A stretch of 64,000 nucleotides of DNA from JBKBKN01 sp046294625 (GTDB taxonomy: Bacteria; Bacteroidota; Bacteroidia; M30B66), in assembly GCA_046294625.1 (NCBI GenBank), contig JBKBKN010000019.1, positions 1 through 64,000 on the forward strand. Direction: 5' to 3'. Position numbers and translations under genes: made by a program. The stretch's first letter is position 1, and each line of letters starts with the position of its first letter. The notes under the pieces are model-generated. The model saw nothing but the letters and a program-made list of their open reading frames with translations, had not been told where the DNA came from and searched no databases. Of this stretch, positions 1 to 7,833 are shown one piece after another.

Positions 1-308
1 TAATTTGAAATACCGGCAATGTCGTATCCTCTGTTGGTGTAAGCATCGAAGACATCTTTTTCATCATTATGCCCATCGGTCAAACCTTTCCATTCCACTG
101 AGTGAGCATGAAAATGGGCTCTGAATGAATGTTCAGGCAGATTTTCGTACGGATTATAAATGAAATTTCCTGAAAATTGCTTAGCTTCCGGAAAATGATA
201 AATGGTGGTTGCAAAGTAAAACAAACTAATCACTACCAAAAGGAAACTAATCAGCGCAAGCAGCAGCCTTGAAATCCAAAGTAACATCTTTTTAATAGCA
301 TTTATCAT
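1..308 (-). CDS. PHP-domain-like membrane-anchored protein, N-terminal part only
   Basis: About 102 residues are readable before the window edge. They begin with a hydrophobic anchor (residues ~8-35, Leu/Ile/Val rich), so the protein is probably membrane-tethered and faces the periplasm. From residue ~64 comes an HFHAHS stretch, then a GYDIAGISN stretch near residue 94, which together resemble the first metal-binding strand of PHP-type phosphoesterases. The ATG overlaps the stop of the upstream glycosyltransferase gene (ATGA at 305-308), so the two are translationally coupled. The metal-binding residues beyond motif I are outside the window, so the family call is moderate and the substrate is unknown. 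Confidence 0.55.
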   Translation of the reverse strand, partial: MINAIKKMLLWISRLLLALISFLLVVISLFYFATTIYHFPEAKQFSGNFIYNPYENLPEHSFRAHFHAHSVEWKGLTDGHNDEKDVFDAYTNRGYDIAGISN

Positions 309-1051
309 CTGGAATAAAAAATTTCAGATTTTAAAATTCCTAACTTGTTTAGCCTATATTGCAAAGACACTCCTAAAACACCTATACCATACTTGATGCT
401 TCTCTTCAAGTTAATGGATGAAGCTTCATCAAAATATTTTGTTGGGCAGGTTACCTCAGCAACTTCATAACCCGCATAAAAAATCTGGGCTAACATTTGA
501 TTATCAAAGATGAAATCATCGGAGTTTTTCTCAAAGTCTATCGACCGCAAAACTTCGGCTGAAAACATTCGATAACCTGTGTGATATTCGGAAAGTTTCT
601 GATTCATTAACCAGTTTTGCATGAAAGTCAAGAAGCGATTAGAAATGTATTTATACAATGGCATTCCACCTTTTAGAGCGCCTTTACCCAAAATACGAGA
701 GGCAATCACCACAGGATAAACCTCACGAGCAATGATATAGGCCATACTTTCAATCAACTTTGGAGTATATTGATAGTCAGGATGTAGCATCACTACAATA
801 TCTGCCCCCAGTTCCAAAGCTTTTTTGTAGCAAGTTTTTTGGTTACCGCCATAGCCCCGGTTTTTCTCATGCACTATCACATGCTTGATACCGATTTTGC
901 GTGCCAAGTCAGCGGTTTGATCTTTACTTTGATCGTCAACCAGCACTACATCATCGACAATGTCAAAAGGAATTTCTTGATATGTTTTCGCCAGGGTTTT
1001 TTCAGCATTGTATGCCGGTAGGATTACGATTAGCTTTTTGCCTAAAATCAT
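305..1051 (-). CDS. GT2-family glycosyltransferase (polyprenyl-phosphate hexose synthase-like)
   Basis: A cytoplasmic family 2 glycosyltransferase of 248 residues. It has the N-terminal strand ILPAYNAE (residues ~10-17), a DDQS nucleotide-binding motif (~39-42), NRGYGGNQ, and a LHPDYQY segment in place of the usual acceptor-side DxD. The family closest in layout is the dolichyl/undecaprenyl-phosphate mannose or glucose synthases; there are no C-terminal membrane helices. I take the ATG at 1051. An in-frame TTG at 1075 lies inside a TAnnTTTG promoter element and is unlikely to be translated. It is the first gene of a two-gene unit with the PHP-like protein. Donor and acceptor sugars cannot be read from the sequence. 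Confidence 0.85.
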   Translation of the reverse strand: MILGKKLIVILPAYNAEKTLAKTYQEIPFDIVDDVVLVDDQSKDQTADLARKIGIKHVIVHEKNRGYGGNQKTCYKKALELGADIVVMLHPDYQYTPKLIESMAYIIAREVYPVVIASRILGKGALKGGMPLYKYISNRFLTFMQNWLMNQKLSEYHTGYRMFSAEVLRSIDFEKNSDDFIFDNQMLAQIFYAGYEVAEVTCPTKYFDEASSINLKRSIKYGIGVLGVSLQYRLNKLGILKSEIFYSR

Positions 1052-1072
1052 GGAAGCATTGTGAATTGCGGA

Positions 1073-1080
1073 CAAAAGTA
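1073..1080 (-). promoter_or_regulatory. Predicted -7 element for the GT2/PHP unit
   Basis: On the minus strand this reads TACTTTTG, an exact match to the Bacteroidota TAnnTTTG element, ending 21 nt before the ATG at 1051. No clear -33 TTG is seen at the usual spacing. Confidence 0.5.
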
Positions 1081-1161
1081 AACATAATCATTGCGTTGGA
1101 AAATAGAAACTTGATGCATCAAATCTAATTTGCAGAAAGCTGTTCAAATTAATAAAAACTA

Positions 1162-1190
1162 AAAGGACGGTTCGATGCGAACCGTCCTTT
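1162..1190 (-). terminator. Rho-independent terminator after the DUF4625 gene
   Basis: A perfect 13-bp inverted repeat (AAAGGACGGTTCG and its complement) with a 3-nt loop lies 18 nt after the stop codon of the lipoprotein gene. A-rich on the left and T-rich on the right, it could stop transcription from either side, but only the minus-strand gene runs into it. Confidence 0.85.
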
Positions 1191-1208
1191 ATTCATGACC
1201 TTCAAAGC

Positions 1209-1955
1209 TTACTGAATAACAAAATTTACATCCACCTCTGTGGTATTATTAACATGATCGATTGCTATCACTTCAAGTTTATAATTTCCGGCAGCTAATC
1301 CGGTTAAATTAGCTGAATGATTCAAATCATAGGTATTCGCGTGAATATGATCGCTCACCCATTCAAAAACTTTATTTCCAGTAGCATTTTTGATTTTGAT
1401 TTTTACTTCTTCAATTTCTTCATTGTCGGCTATAGAAGCTTGAACCTGCAATGAGCCGTTTAATGGAACAACCTGACCATTGACTGGTACAGATAAATTA
1501 ATAACCGGAGGAATTAAATCTGTAGAATTTCTAATGAAGATATCGCGTTCTACAATGTCGGAAAGATTACCAGCTTCATCCACCACGCTCACTATCACAT
1601 GGTATTTGCCTGCTAAGGTATTGACAGGAATATTAATATCTTCATGAAATTTGGCTTCTTTGCCGCTTAAGTTTACAATTCGAACTATAGAGAAGGCAGT
1701 GGCACCACTGGCCAAGCGGCCGTGTGAGTGCCCGTCAAAAGCGTCATGTATATCAATTTTAAGTTGAGACAATCCTACATTGTCCTTAGCTTTTCCTTCA
1801 ACATGCAGGGTTGTACCGGAATTTACGATTTGTCCATCTTCGGGCTCTTCCAAAATGAGAGTAGGTTTCTCTTCGTCATTCTTTTTGCATGAGTTAATAA
1901 GCACAGTGCTTGTTAGTAATACTGTGCTCAACATGAATAAGGTGATTTTTTTCAT
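1209..1955 (-). CDS. DUF4625-type lipoprotein with two Ig-like domains, His-rich
   Basis: A 248-residue predicted lipoprotein. Residues 1-22 form a signal peptide, and Cys23 in a VLINSC context is the likely lipidation site. Two tandem Ig-like/DUF4625-type beta-sandwich units follow (~30-145 and ~150-248). The first carries a cluster of His and Asp (HDAFDGHSHG, residues 70-79), and the second a WVSDHIH stretch, both plausible metal-binding loops. The gene lies 24 bp after the TonB receptor in the same orientation and is followed by a strong terminator, so it is the last gene of a two-gene operon. A role as a surface partner in metal capture is inference; the family has no settled function. 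Confidence 0.8.
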   Translation of the reverse strand: MKKITLFMLSTVLLTSTVLINSCKKNDEEKPTLILEEPEDGQIVNSGTTLHVEGKAKDNVGLSQLKIDIHDAFDGHSHGRLASGATAFSIVRIVNLSGKEAKFHEDINIPVNTLAGKYHVIVSVVDEAGNLSDIVERDIFIRNSTDLIPPVINLSVPVNGQVVPLNGSLQVQASIADNEEIEEVKIKIKNATGNKVFEWVSDHIHANTYDLNHSANLTGLAAGNYKLEVIAIDHVNNTTEVDVNFVIQ

Positions 1956-1979
1956 AATTTTTAGTTTTTGTTTTAATAT

Positions 1980-4373
1980 TTATTTTTGGTTAATCGAATG
2001 CTTAACTGGTATGACAATACTGACCATATAATTGCGCCCCGGCTCAGGCAAATTGAGCAGCCGGTATCGATTTAAGTGTACATAATAGCGTGTGTTCAAA
2101 ATATTTTGAACAGCGAAAGCTAATTTCACCATTTGTTTTCCTATTTGAAAATTGAAAAGAGTGGATAGGTTTAACACCTTAAATCCTTGCGTAGCGGGCT
2201 CATTTCTGGCTACTCGGTTTTGTGCCAATGCCCATTGCACATTTGTTCCTAAGGTAAAATCAGGCAAAAATGCCATTGCTGTTTTTAAGTCGTACTCGAA
2301 TTCAACTCTACCTGATGCGGGTGGTGTGAATGGCATGGCATAGCCTGTTTCAATATTGAGCGCAAAAACATATTGGGCGGTCGCACTCAAGTGTATTTGC
2401 TCGGTGAAATGATAATCGCCAAAAAACTCTGCACCTGTATGCAAAGCATTTGCCTGATTGAAAAGATAGATGAGTCCGGCATCTGGAAGCAAGGAAAACT
2501 GACTGGTAGGGTCGAGAAAAATAAACTTATCGAAATAATTAAAAAAGGGTGTGAATGAAGCAATCAAGTTCTTTTTCTCATGCTTTACGGTTACATCCAT
2601 TTGGTAACCTCTCTCGGATGTGAGCAAACTATCGCCCATTTCATGCCGGAATGAGCCATGGTGCACTCCATTGGCGGTGAGCTCTGGTGCGGTGGGAAAT
2701 CGGAAGCTGGTTCCGACATTTAACTTAATGTTCCAATTCTGAGTTGGAAACCAACTCAAACCAGCTGTACCGGAAAAATTACTGAAAAAACGGTCAAGCG
2801 CCGGGCTTCGCTGTGTTTGACCCACTATGCTGCCTGAAGCATCATAAACTGGCATCAGATAGCGTTCAGTTCTCACGTTTCCATAGTCATATCGGATGCC
2901 TACATTTGCAAACAGGCTATCTTTTAGGGTAATCTTCTGATAAACAAAAGCACCCGCATTCTTCGCATTAAAATTTGGAATTAGAAAAGAAAATCCACCA
3001 ATCTCATTATCTTGATAGTTACCTGAAATTCCAATAACCCTGCTTAATCGCCGGCTCTTGTCGTTGTGAAGACGTAAATTAGCGCTGTATGTTTGCAATA
3101 AAAACTGGTGCTCCAGATCAGTATCCGGCATAGGCACAAAACCATGAACATGCGGAAGAGAAAACTCCTGCCTTAGATTATTCTGATATCCCAAATCTAT
3201 TTCAAGCCATGAATCACCCAAGATCAGGTTGGTATTGGAAATAACTTTATGGTGTTGCACTCGCTGAAAGGGTAAATCAATATTTCGAAAATCGCCATCA
3301 TCGACTAATTGCCAAGCTCGGGGGATGCCATGAGCACCGGAAAAGAATCCGGCATTCTGGTTGAAATAGCTGTAGGTAATGGTGCTGAATCCCCATGTTT
3401 TATTGATTCCTCCTATCAGTGAAAAATTACGTTCGTTGCCTGCTGTATTTTTGAGCCGATTATTATTCAAATCGAGTACAAAGTTGTTATAAACAAAACT
3501 GCTGGCAGGAACTCTGTAGTCAGCATAGTCTTGTGCTGACAGTCTAATCCGAAAAAATCTGTTATTCTTATTGATGCCCGCCATAGCACTTACACCAACA
3601 AAATCATTAACCGATCTGTAGGTCATTAATGCAGAACCAATTATTGTATTATTTTCAGGAAATGCCGGTGGACGAATATTTACCACACCGCCTATACCAT
3701 CCGAGCCGTACATTATCGATGAAGGACCTTTGATCACCTCTACCCGCTCTACATTAAACTGGTCTATTTCTAAACCATGATCGCCTCCCCATTGCTGACC
3801 CTCTTGTTTAATGCCATTCTCAGCCACTACCACCCTATTGAATCCCATACCACGGATCACAGGTTTAGATACCCCCATTCCGGTGTTAATGGAACTTACC
3901 CCCGGCACTATTTCAAGCATACGTGCAAATGAAGCATTTGCATTTTTAAGCATCATCTCTTGGGTGATAACACTCACTGGCTGTGTCTGCTGTGCCTGTC
4001 CGGCTTTCATTAAACTCTCTTCGACCAAAACGCTGTTAAGTTCAATAGAACTTGTCCGGATTCTCAGATTGAGCTGCAAATCTTCATTTTGCACTTTAAT
4101 ATCTATAGTTTTGGATTTGTAACCCATCGATTGTATGTGAAGATGATAGTTACCGTTCTTTACCGGCCCCAATACGAATTTGCCTTCTGTACTGGTCTGT
4201 GTGCCAATGTTGAGCTCATGTAAGTATATAATAGCCCCAATCACATCATTCCCTTGTTCATCCTTAACTGAACCCTGTATCATGAATTGCTGCGCACAGG
4301 CGCTTACGGTGAAAACTATCAACAGCACACATGCAAAAGCATTTCGGATATCGATATTATGCAACACTCTCAT
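1980..4373 (-). CDS. TonB-dependent outer-membrane receptor with CarboxypepD_reg-like N-domain
   Basis: A 797-residue outer-membrane active transporter. It has a signal peptide to about residue 27 (ending SACAQQ), a carboxypeptidase-D regulatory-like beta domain (~31-115), a plug domain (~125-235, with KPVIRGMG and VIKGPSSIMYG), and a long beta-barrel to the C-terminus. His-containing loops are conspicuous (GGDHGLE in the plug; HVHGF and VHHGSFRHE in the barrel). This resembles receptors often associated with zinc or other metals, but the substrate is inferred, not shown. It is first in an operon with the His-rich DUF4625 lipoprotein and has its own TAnnTTTG promoter. No SusD-like gene is present, so it is not a polysaccharide-utilisation locus. 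Confidence 0.9.
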   Translation of the reverse strand: MRVLHNIDIRNAFACVLLIVFTVSACAQQFMIQGSVKDEQGNDVIGAIIYLHELNIGTQTSTEGKFVLGPVKNGNYHLHIQSMGYKSKTIDIKVQNEDLQLNLRIRTSSIELNSVLVEESLMKAGQAQQTQPVSVITQEMMLKNANASFARMLEIVPGVSSINTGMGVSKPVIRGMGFNRVVVAENGIKQEGQQWGGDHGLEIDQFNVERVEVIKGPSSIMYGSDGIGGVVNIRPPAFPENNTIIGSALMTYRSVNDFVGVSAMAGINKNNRFFRIRLSAQDYADYRVPASSFVYNNFVLDLNNNRLKNTAGNERNFSLIGGINKTWGFSTITYSYFNQNAGFFSGAHGIPRAWQLVDDGDFRNIDLPFQRVQHHKVISNTNLILGDSWLEIDLGYQNNLRQEFSLPHVHGFVPMPDTDLEHQFLLQTYSANLRLHNDKSRRLSRVIGISGNYQDNEIGGFSFLIPNFNAKNAGAFVYQKITLKDSLFANVGIRYDYGNVRTERYLMPVYDASGSIVGQTQRSPALDRFFSNFSGTAGLSWFPTQNWNIKLNVGTSFRFPTAPELTANGVHHGSFRHEMGDSLLTSERGYQMDVTVKHEKKNLIASFTPFFNYFDKFIFLDPTSQFSLLPDAGLIYLFNQANALHTGAEFFGDYHFTEQIHLSATAQYVFALNIETGYAMPFTPPASGRVEFEYDLKTAMAFLPDFTLGTNVQWALAQNRVARNEPATQGFKVLNLSTLFNFQIGKQMVKLAFAVQNILNTRYYVHLNRYRLLNLPEPGRNYMVSIVIPVKHSINQK

Positions 4374-4389
4374 TTATGCAACAAGGTTG

Positions 4390-4397
4390 CAAATATA
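4390..4397 (-). promoter_or_regulatory. Predicted -7 element of the TonB receptor operon
   Basis: The minus strand reads TATATTTG (TAnnTTTG), 16 nt before the receptor ATG. No good TTG is found at 17-21 nt spacing. I found no palindrome that would mark a metal-regulator operator. Confidence 0.5.
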
Positions 4398-4437
4398 GTA
4401 TATTTTTAATTCCCACTATCGTTAATTCAATAATCCG

Positions 4438-4472
4438 AAAAAAAAGCGCCGGATTTTCATCACGGCGCTTTA
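4438..4472 (-). terminator. Rho-independent terminator of metK
   Basis: A 9-bp perfect stem (AAAGCGCCG at 4444-4452, complement at 4464-4472) with an 11-nt loop, followed on the minus strand by a U-run (A's at 4438-4446). It lies 21 nt after the metK stop and separates metK from the TonB operon promoter. Confidence 0.9.
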
Positions 4473-4493
4473 AGACAAATTAATAACCAATCC

Positions 4494-5813
4494 TTATGCT
4501 ACGGCTGCTTTTTTCTTTGATTTTGCAGCAGTTGAAGTCTTGTTTGTTTTTGCATTGGCGTTGATGCCAAAGGATTTTTGAAAGTCTGCTACCAGATCAA
4601 GCTCTTCCCAAGGGAACAATTTAACTTTTACTTTCTTTTCATCTTTCTTCCCTTTGTGAAACACCTTAACCACTTCTTTCGGTTCACGACCCATGTGACC
4701 ATAGGCAGCGGTTTCCTGATATATTGGCGTTCGCAACTTAAATCTTTGCTCAATGGCATATGGACGCATATCAACCAATTTACTTACAATCTGGGCGATT
4801 TCGCCATCACTTTTGTTTACTTTTGCAGTACCGTATGTATTAACATAAAGCCCTACCGGCTCCGCTACGCCTATGGCATAAGCAACTTGCACCAATACCT
4901 CATCGCAAATACCGGCTGCTACCATATTTTTAGCAATGTGGCGAGTGGCATAAGCTGCTGAACGATCCACTTTGCTGGGATCTTTTCCTGAAAATGCACC
5001 ACCGCCGTGTGCTCCTTTTCCTCCGTAGGTATCAACAATAATTTTACGACCGGTAAGACCTGTATCACCATGCGGGCCTCCAATCACAAACTTGCCAGTT
5101 GGATTGATGTGGTACTTAATTTTATCATTGAAAAGTGCCTGAACACGCTTAGGCAATTTCTTCATTATGCGCGGAATCAAAATATTGATGATATCTTTCT
5201 TGATTTGCTCTTGCATTTTTTTCTCCGTGTCGAAATCGTCATGTTGCGTAGAAACCACAATAGCGTCGATGCGGATGGGCTCGTGGTTGTCGTTATATTC
5301 GATCGTTACTTGGCTTTTAGAGTCAGGACGCAGATACTTCATCTGTTTGCCTTCTTTGCGAATAGCAGCCAACTCTTTGAGCAACAAATGTGAAAGCTCA
5401 AGTGGAAGCGGCATATAATTATCTGTTTCTCGCGAAGCATAACCAAACATCATTCCCTGATCTCCAGCTCCTTGCTTCATCGGGTCTTTTTTCTCTACAC
5501 CTTGATTGATATCGGGTGATTGCTCATGAATGGCAGAAAATACCCCGCATGAGTTGGCCTCGAACATGTATTCTGACTTGGTGTAGCCAATCTGACGAAT
5601 CACTTCTCGAGCAATCTCTTGCACATCGAGATAAGCTTCTGACTTAACTTCTCCGGCGAGGACTACCTGTCCGGTAGTGACTAAGGTCTCACAAGCTACT
5701 TTTGAATTAGGGTCGTAGGCTAAAAAATGATCTATTAGCGCATCTGAAATCTGATCTGCTACTTTGTCCGGATGACCTTCTGACACGGACTCTGATGTGA
5801 ATAAATAGGGCAT
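4494..5813 (-). CDS. metK: S-adenosylmethionine synthase
   Basis: Makes S-adenosylmethionine from methionine and ATP in the cytoplasm. Landmarks are GHPDKVADQISDA near the N-terminus, the GAGDQGMMFGYA loop, and the P-loop-like GGGAFSGKDPSKVDRSAAY signature in the second half. Length is 439 residues against roughly 380-420 for the family. The extra length is a low-complexity Lys/Ala/Thr tail at the C-terminus (last ~25 residues), probably disordered. It is monocistronic, with a near-perfect promoter between it and gldA and a strong terminator downstream. Identification is secure. Confidence 0.97.
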   Translation of the reverse strand: MPYLFTSESVSEGHPDKVADQISDALIDHFLAYDPNSKVACETLVTTGQVVLAGEVKSEAYLDVQEIAREVIRQIGYTKSEYMFEANSCGVFSAIHEQSPDINQGVEKKDPMKQGAGDQGMMFGYASRETDNYMPLPLELSHLLLKELAAIRKEGKQMKYLRPDSKSQVTIEYNDNHEPIRIDAIVVSTQHDDFDTEKKMQEQIKKDIINILIPRIMKKLPKRVQALFNDKIKYHINPTGKFVIGGPHGDTGLTGRKIIVDTYGGKGAHGGGAFSGKDPSKVDRSAAYATRHIAKNMVAAGICDEVLVQVAYAIGVAEPVGLYVNTYGTAKVNKSDGEIAQIVSKLVDMRPYAIEQRFKLRTPIYQETAAYGHMGREPKEVVKVFHKGKKDEKKVKVKLFPWEELDLVADFQKSFGINANAKTNKTSTAAKSKKKAAVA

Positions 5814-5833
5814 ATTGTTAAATTAAAGTTTTG

Positions 5834-5864
5834 CAAAAATATACAGAATTAATGCACAGGCAAA
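5834..5864 (-). promoter_or_regulatory. Consensus Bacteroidota promoter of metK
   Basis: On the minus strand TTTG (5861-5864), exactly 19 nt, then TATTTTTG (5834-5841): a full match to the TTTG-N19-TAnnTTTG promoter. The -33 element directly abuts the gldA stop codon (5865-5867). The leader would be roughly 15-20 nt. Confidence 0.75.
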
Positions 5865-6785
5865 TTATCTTGATGAATTATTGCCAGTTAACTGACGGAA
5901 AATTTCTTCTAAAGATTCTTCCTTGCGACTGATGGTGAGCACAGTGAGTTGGTTATCCACTGCAAATCGAAAAACTGAAGGCCTAATATCAATTTCTGCA
6001 CGGCTAAAAAGCTCGTATTGGGTGTCTTTCTTTTTATTTATCTTTATCACTCCTTCGATAGCCATTAAGTGCTTTTCACTAACTTTTTTATCAAATTCAA
6101 CTTGGATGATCGAACGAGAATCGCTGGTGGACAAAATGTTGCCTACATAATCATCGGCTACAATATTTCCTTTATGAATGATGATTACCCGGCTACACAT
6201 GGCTTCCACTTCCTGCATGATGTGTGTGCTAAGCATTACAGTTTTAGCTTTACCCAAGTTTTTGATCAGATTTCTGATTCCTACCAATTGATTGGGATCA
6301 AGTCCGGTGGTGGGTTCATCTAATATCAATACTTCCGGATCATGAATCATCGCTTGTGCGAGACCTACTCGCTGACGATAGCCTTTCGATAGTGCGCCGA
6401 TAATTTTATGCTGTTCATCGCCCAGGCCTGTGGTATCAATCATTTCCGAAACGCGCTTTGCCGTTTTTTTTATTCCTGACAAGCCCGCCGCGAAAGCTAA
6501 ATATTCGCGAACATACATGTCTAAGTAAAGTGAATTGTGCTCGGTTAAATATCCTACTTTTCTTCTCACTTCGAGTGATTGTTCAAGCACATCGAAGCCG
6601 CAAACTTTCACACTGCCCGAAGTCTGTGGCAAAAAGCAAGTGATAATTTTCATCATCGTTGATTTTCCGGCACCATTAGGTCCAAGAAATCCAATAATTT
6701 CTCCCGGTTTCACCTGAAAGTTTACTTGATTAAGCGCTTTCTGCGTTCCGTAAACTTTCGTAATCTGACTAACTTCTATTGACAC
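5865..6785 (-). CDS. gldA: GldA-type ABC transporter ATP-binding protein
   Basis: A cytoplasmic ABC ATPase of 306 residues. Walker A is GPNGAGKST (35-43), the ABC signature LSKGYRQR (132-139), Walker B LILDEP (153-158), and an STHIMQEVEA switch region follows. The sequence closely follows GldA, the ATPase that works with GldF and GldG membrane subunits in the gliding-motility locus of Bacteroidota, including the MSIEVSQITKVYG start and YLTEHNSLYLDMYV. No GldF or GldG lies alongside. The start codon is GTG, fixed by the conserved N-terminus; no in-frame ATG is nearby. GldA-like proteins also occur in non-gliding species, so motility is not implied by this gene alone. Confidence 0.85.
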   Translation of the reverse strand: MSIEVSQITKVYGTQKALNQVNFQVKPGEIIGFLGPNGAGKSTMMKIITCFLPQTSGSVKVCGFDVLEQSLEVRRKVGYLTEHNSLYLDMYVREYLAFAAGLSGIKKTAKRVSEMIDTTGLGDEQHKIIGALSKGYRQRVGLAQAMIHDPEVLILDEPTTGLDPNQLVGIRNLIKNLGKAKTVMLSTHIMQEVEAMCSRVIIIHKGNIVADDYVGNILSTSDSRSIIQVEFDKKVSEKHLMAIEGVIKINKKKDTQYELFSRAEIDIRPSVFRFAVDNQLTVLTISRKEESLEEIFRQLTGNNSSR

Positions 6786-6852
6786 GTATTTGTAATATTT
6801 ATGTTGTAAAATTAAGGTTTAATCGCCAATCCTAAGAAACAAATAAGGAACT

Positions 6853-7449
6853 TCAACGCTCAATTAACTGAATAAGCGTGTGTATCGCTTTGATATGAAG
6901 CTCCTGAGCCCTGTCAGCAAAATCAGTGTAAGGCGCACGAATCTCTACATCACAAAGCTCAGCCAGCTTTCCGCCACCCTTACCTGTGAGTCCTACCACT
7001 TTCAAACCTTTGGATTTAGCGGTTTCTGCTGCAAGAATCACATTTCTAGAATTTCCGCTTGTGCTGATAGCCAACAAAATATCGCCTTCATTGCCCAATC
7101 CTTCAAGATATCGGCTAAACACATAATCAAAACCATAGTCATTGCCCACGCAGGTGATATGCGATGGGTCAGAAATGGAGATTGCTGCTAATGGTTTACG
7201 GTCATTTCTGAATCTCCCTGAAAGTTCTTCTGCAAAATGCATGGCATCGCACATAGATCCTCCATTTCCACATGAAATTATTTTATGACCAGCTTCTATG
7301 GACTTTCTCATAAGGTTAGCCGCATCAGCGATTGAAGATATCAGCTTTTCATCAGAAAGCCATTCTTCCAAAACCTGTTGAGCTTGCTTCAGATTATGCT
7401 GAATTAATGACTTCGCATCAGTAAATTGTTCAAAACTTGAGTCTTGCAT
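6853..7449 (-). CDS. gmhA: Phosphoheptose isomerase
   Basis: Converts sedoheptulose 7-phosphate to D-glycero-D-manno-heptose 7-phosphate, the first step of the ADP-heptose pathway for LPS. It is a SIS-domain protein of 198 residues. Motifs are CGNGGSMCDAMHFAEEL (phosphate binding plus a metal ligand His), STSGNS, and the C-terminal QELHIKAIH carrying further metal ligands. I use the ATG at 7449; a TTG seven codons upstream falls next to the preceding gene's stop. It is last in an operon with a hypothetical gene and two glycosyltransferases. Its pathway partner gmhB lies elsewhere in the window at 30064. Confidence 0.93.
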   Translation of the reverse strand: MQDSSFEQFTDAKSLIQHNLKQAQQVLEEWLSDEKLISSIADAANLMRKSIEAGHKIISCGNGGSMCDAMHFAEELSGRFRNDRKPLAAISISDPSHITCVGNDYGFDYVFSRYLEGLGNEGDILLAISTSGNSRNVILAAETAKSKGLKVVGLTGKGGGKLAELCDVEIRAPYTDFADRAQELHIKAIHTLIQLIER

Positions 7450-7470
7450 GATTAAACCTAAATTAAACAA

Positions 7471-7833
7471 TTAATCGGCTTCGTAAGGATGAAAAATGAA
7501 ATGCGCTCCATTTTCATGAATAACAAACAAACACATGTAGTGCTTCGGATCTTTGAATGTGCGAATAAACTGTTGAAGTTTTTCTCCTTGGAAAATTTTC
7601 CTTGCCACAAACTCTTCTATAGTTGATGCATTCACATGCCAATCGAGCGCAAGATCTTCTTTGTTGATAATCATCTTCCCCAGATTAGCAAAATCCTTAT
7701 AAACCACAAAAATCGGATAATCTGAAACTTTAGCCTTAATTACTTCAATTGCCACTTCTCTTATGCTTTCGGAATAAAAAGGGATATGCTGTTCAATGCT
7801 TTTGAGAATATCTTCCGGTGCCTGACTACTCAT
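7471..7833 (-). CDS. Conserved-looking hypothetical protein in the gmhA operon
   Basis: A 120-residue soluble protein with no signal peptide or membrane segment that I do not recognise as a named family. It is acidic and helix-strand mixed, with an N-terminal helix (IEQHIPFYSESIREVA), a basic-acidic middle, and a C-terminal strand pair ending HFIFHPYEAD. The ATG overlaps the end of the GT9 gene by 8 bp, and gmhA starts 21 bp after its stop, so it is almost certainly co-translated with heptose and glycan genes. Function unknown. Confidence 0.75.
   Translation of the reverse strand: MSSQAPEDILKSIEQHIPFYSESIREVAIEVIKAKVSDYPIFVVYKDFANLGKMIINKEDLALDWHVNASTIEEFVARKIFQGEKLQQFIRTFKDPKHYMCLFVIHENGAHFIFHPYEAD

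Noticed and set aside
5865..6785. A complete gliding-motility locus around gldA
   Set aside because: No GldF, GldG or other Gld/Spr genes adjoin, and metK and gmhA are the neighbours, so the ATPase stands alone.
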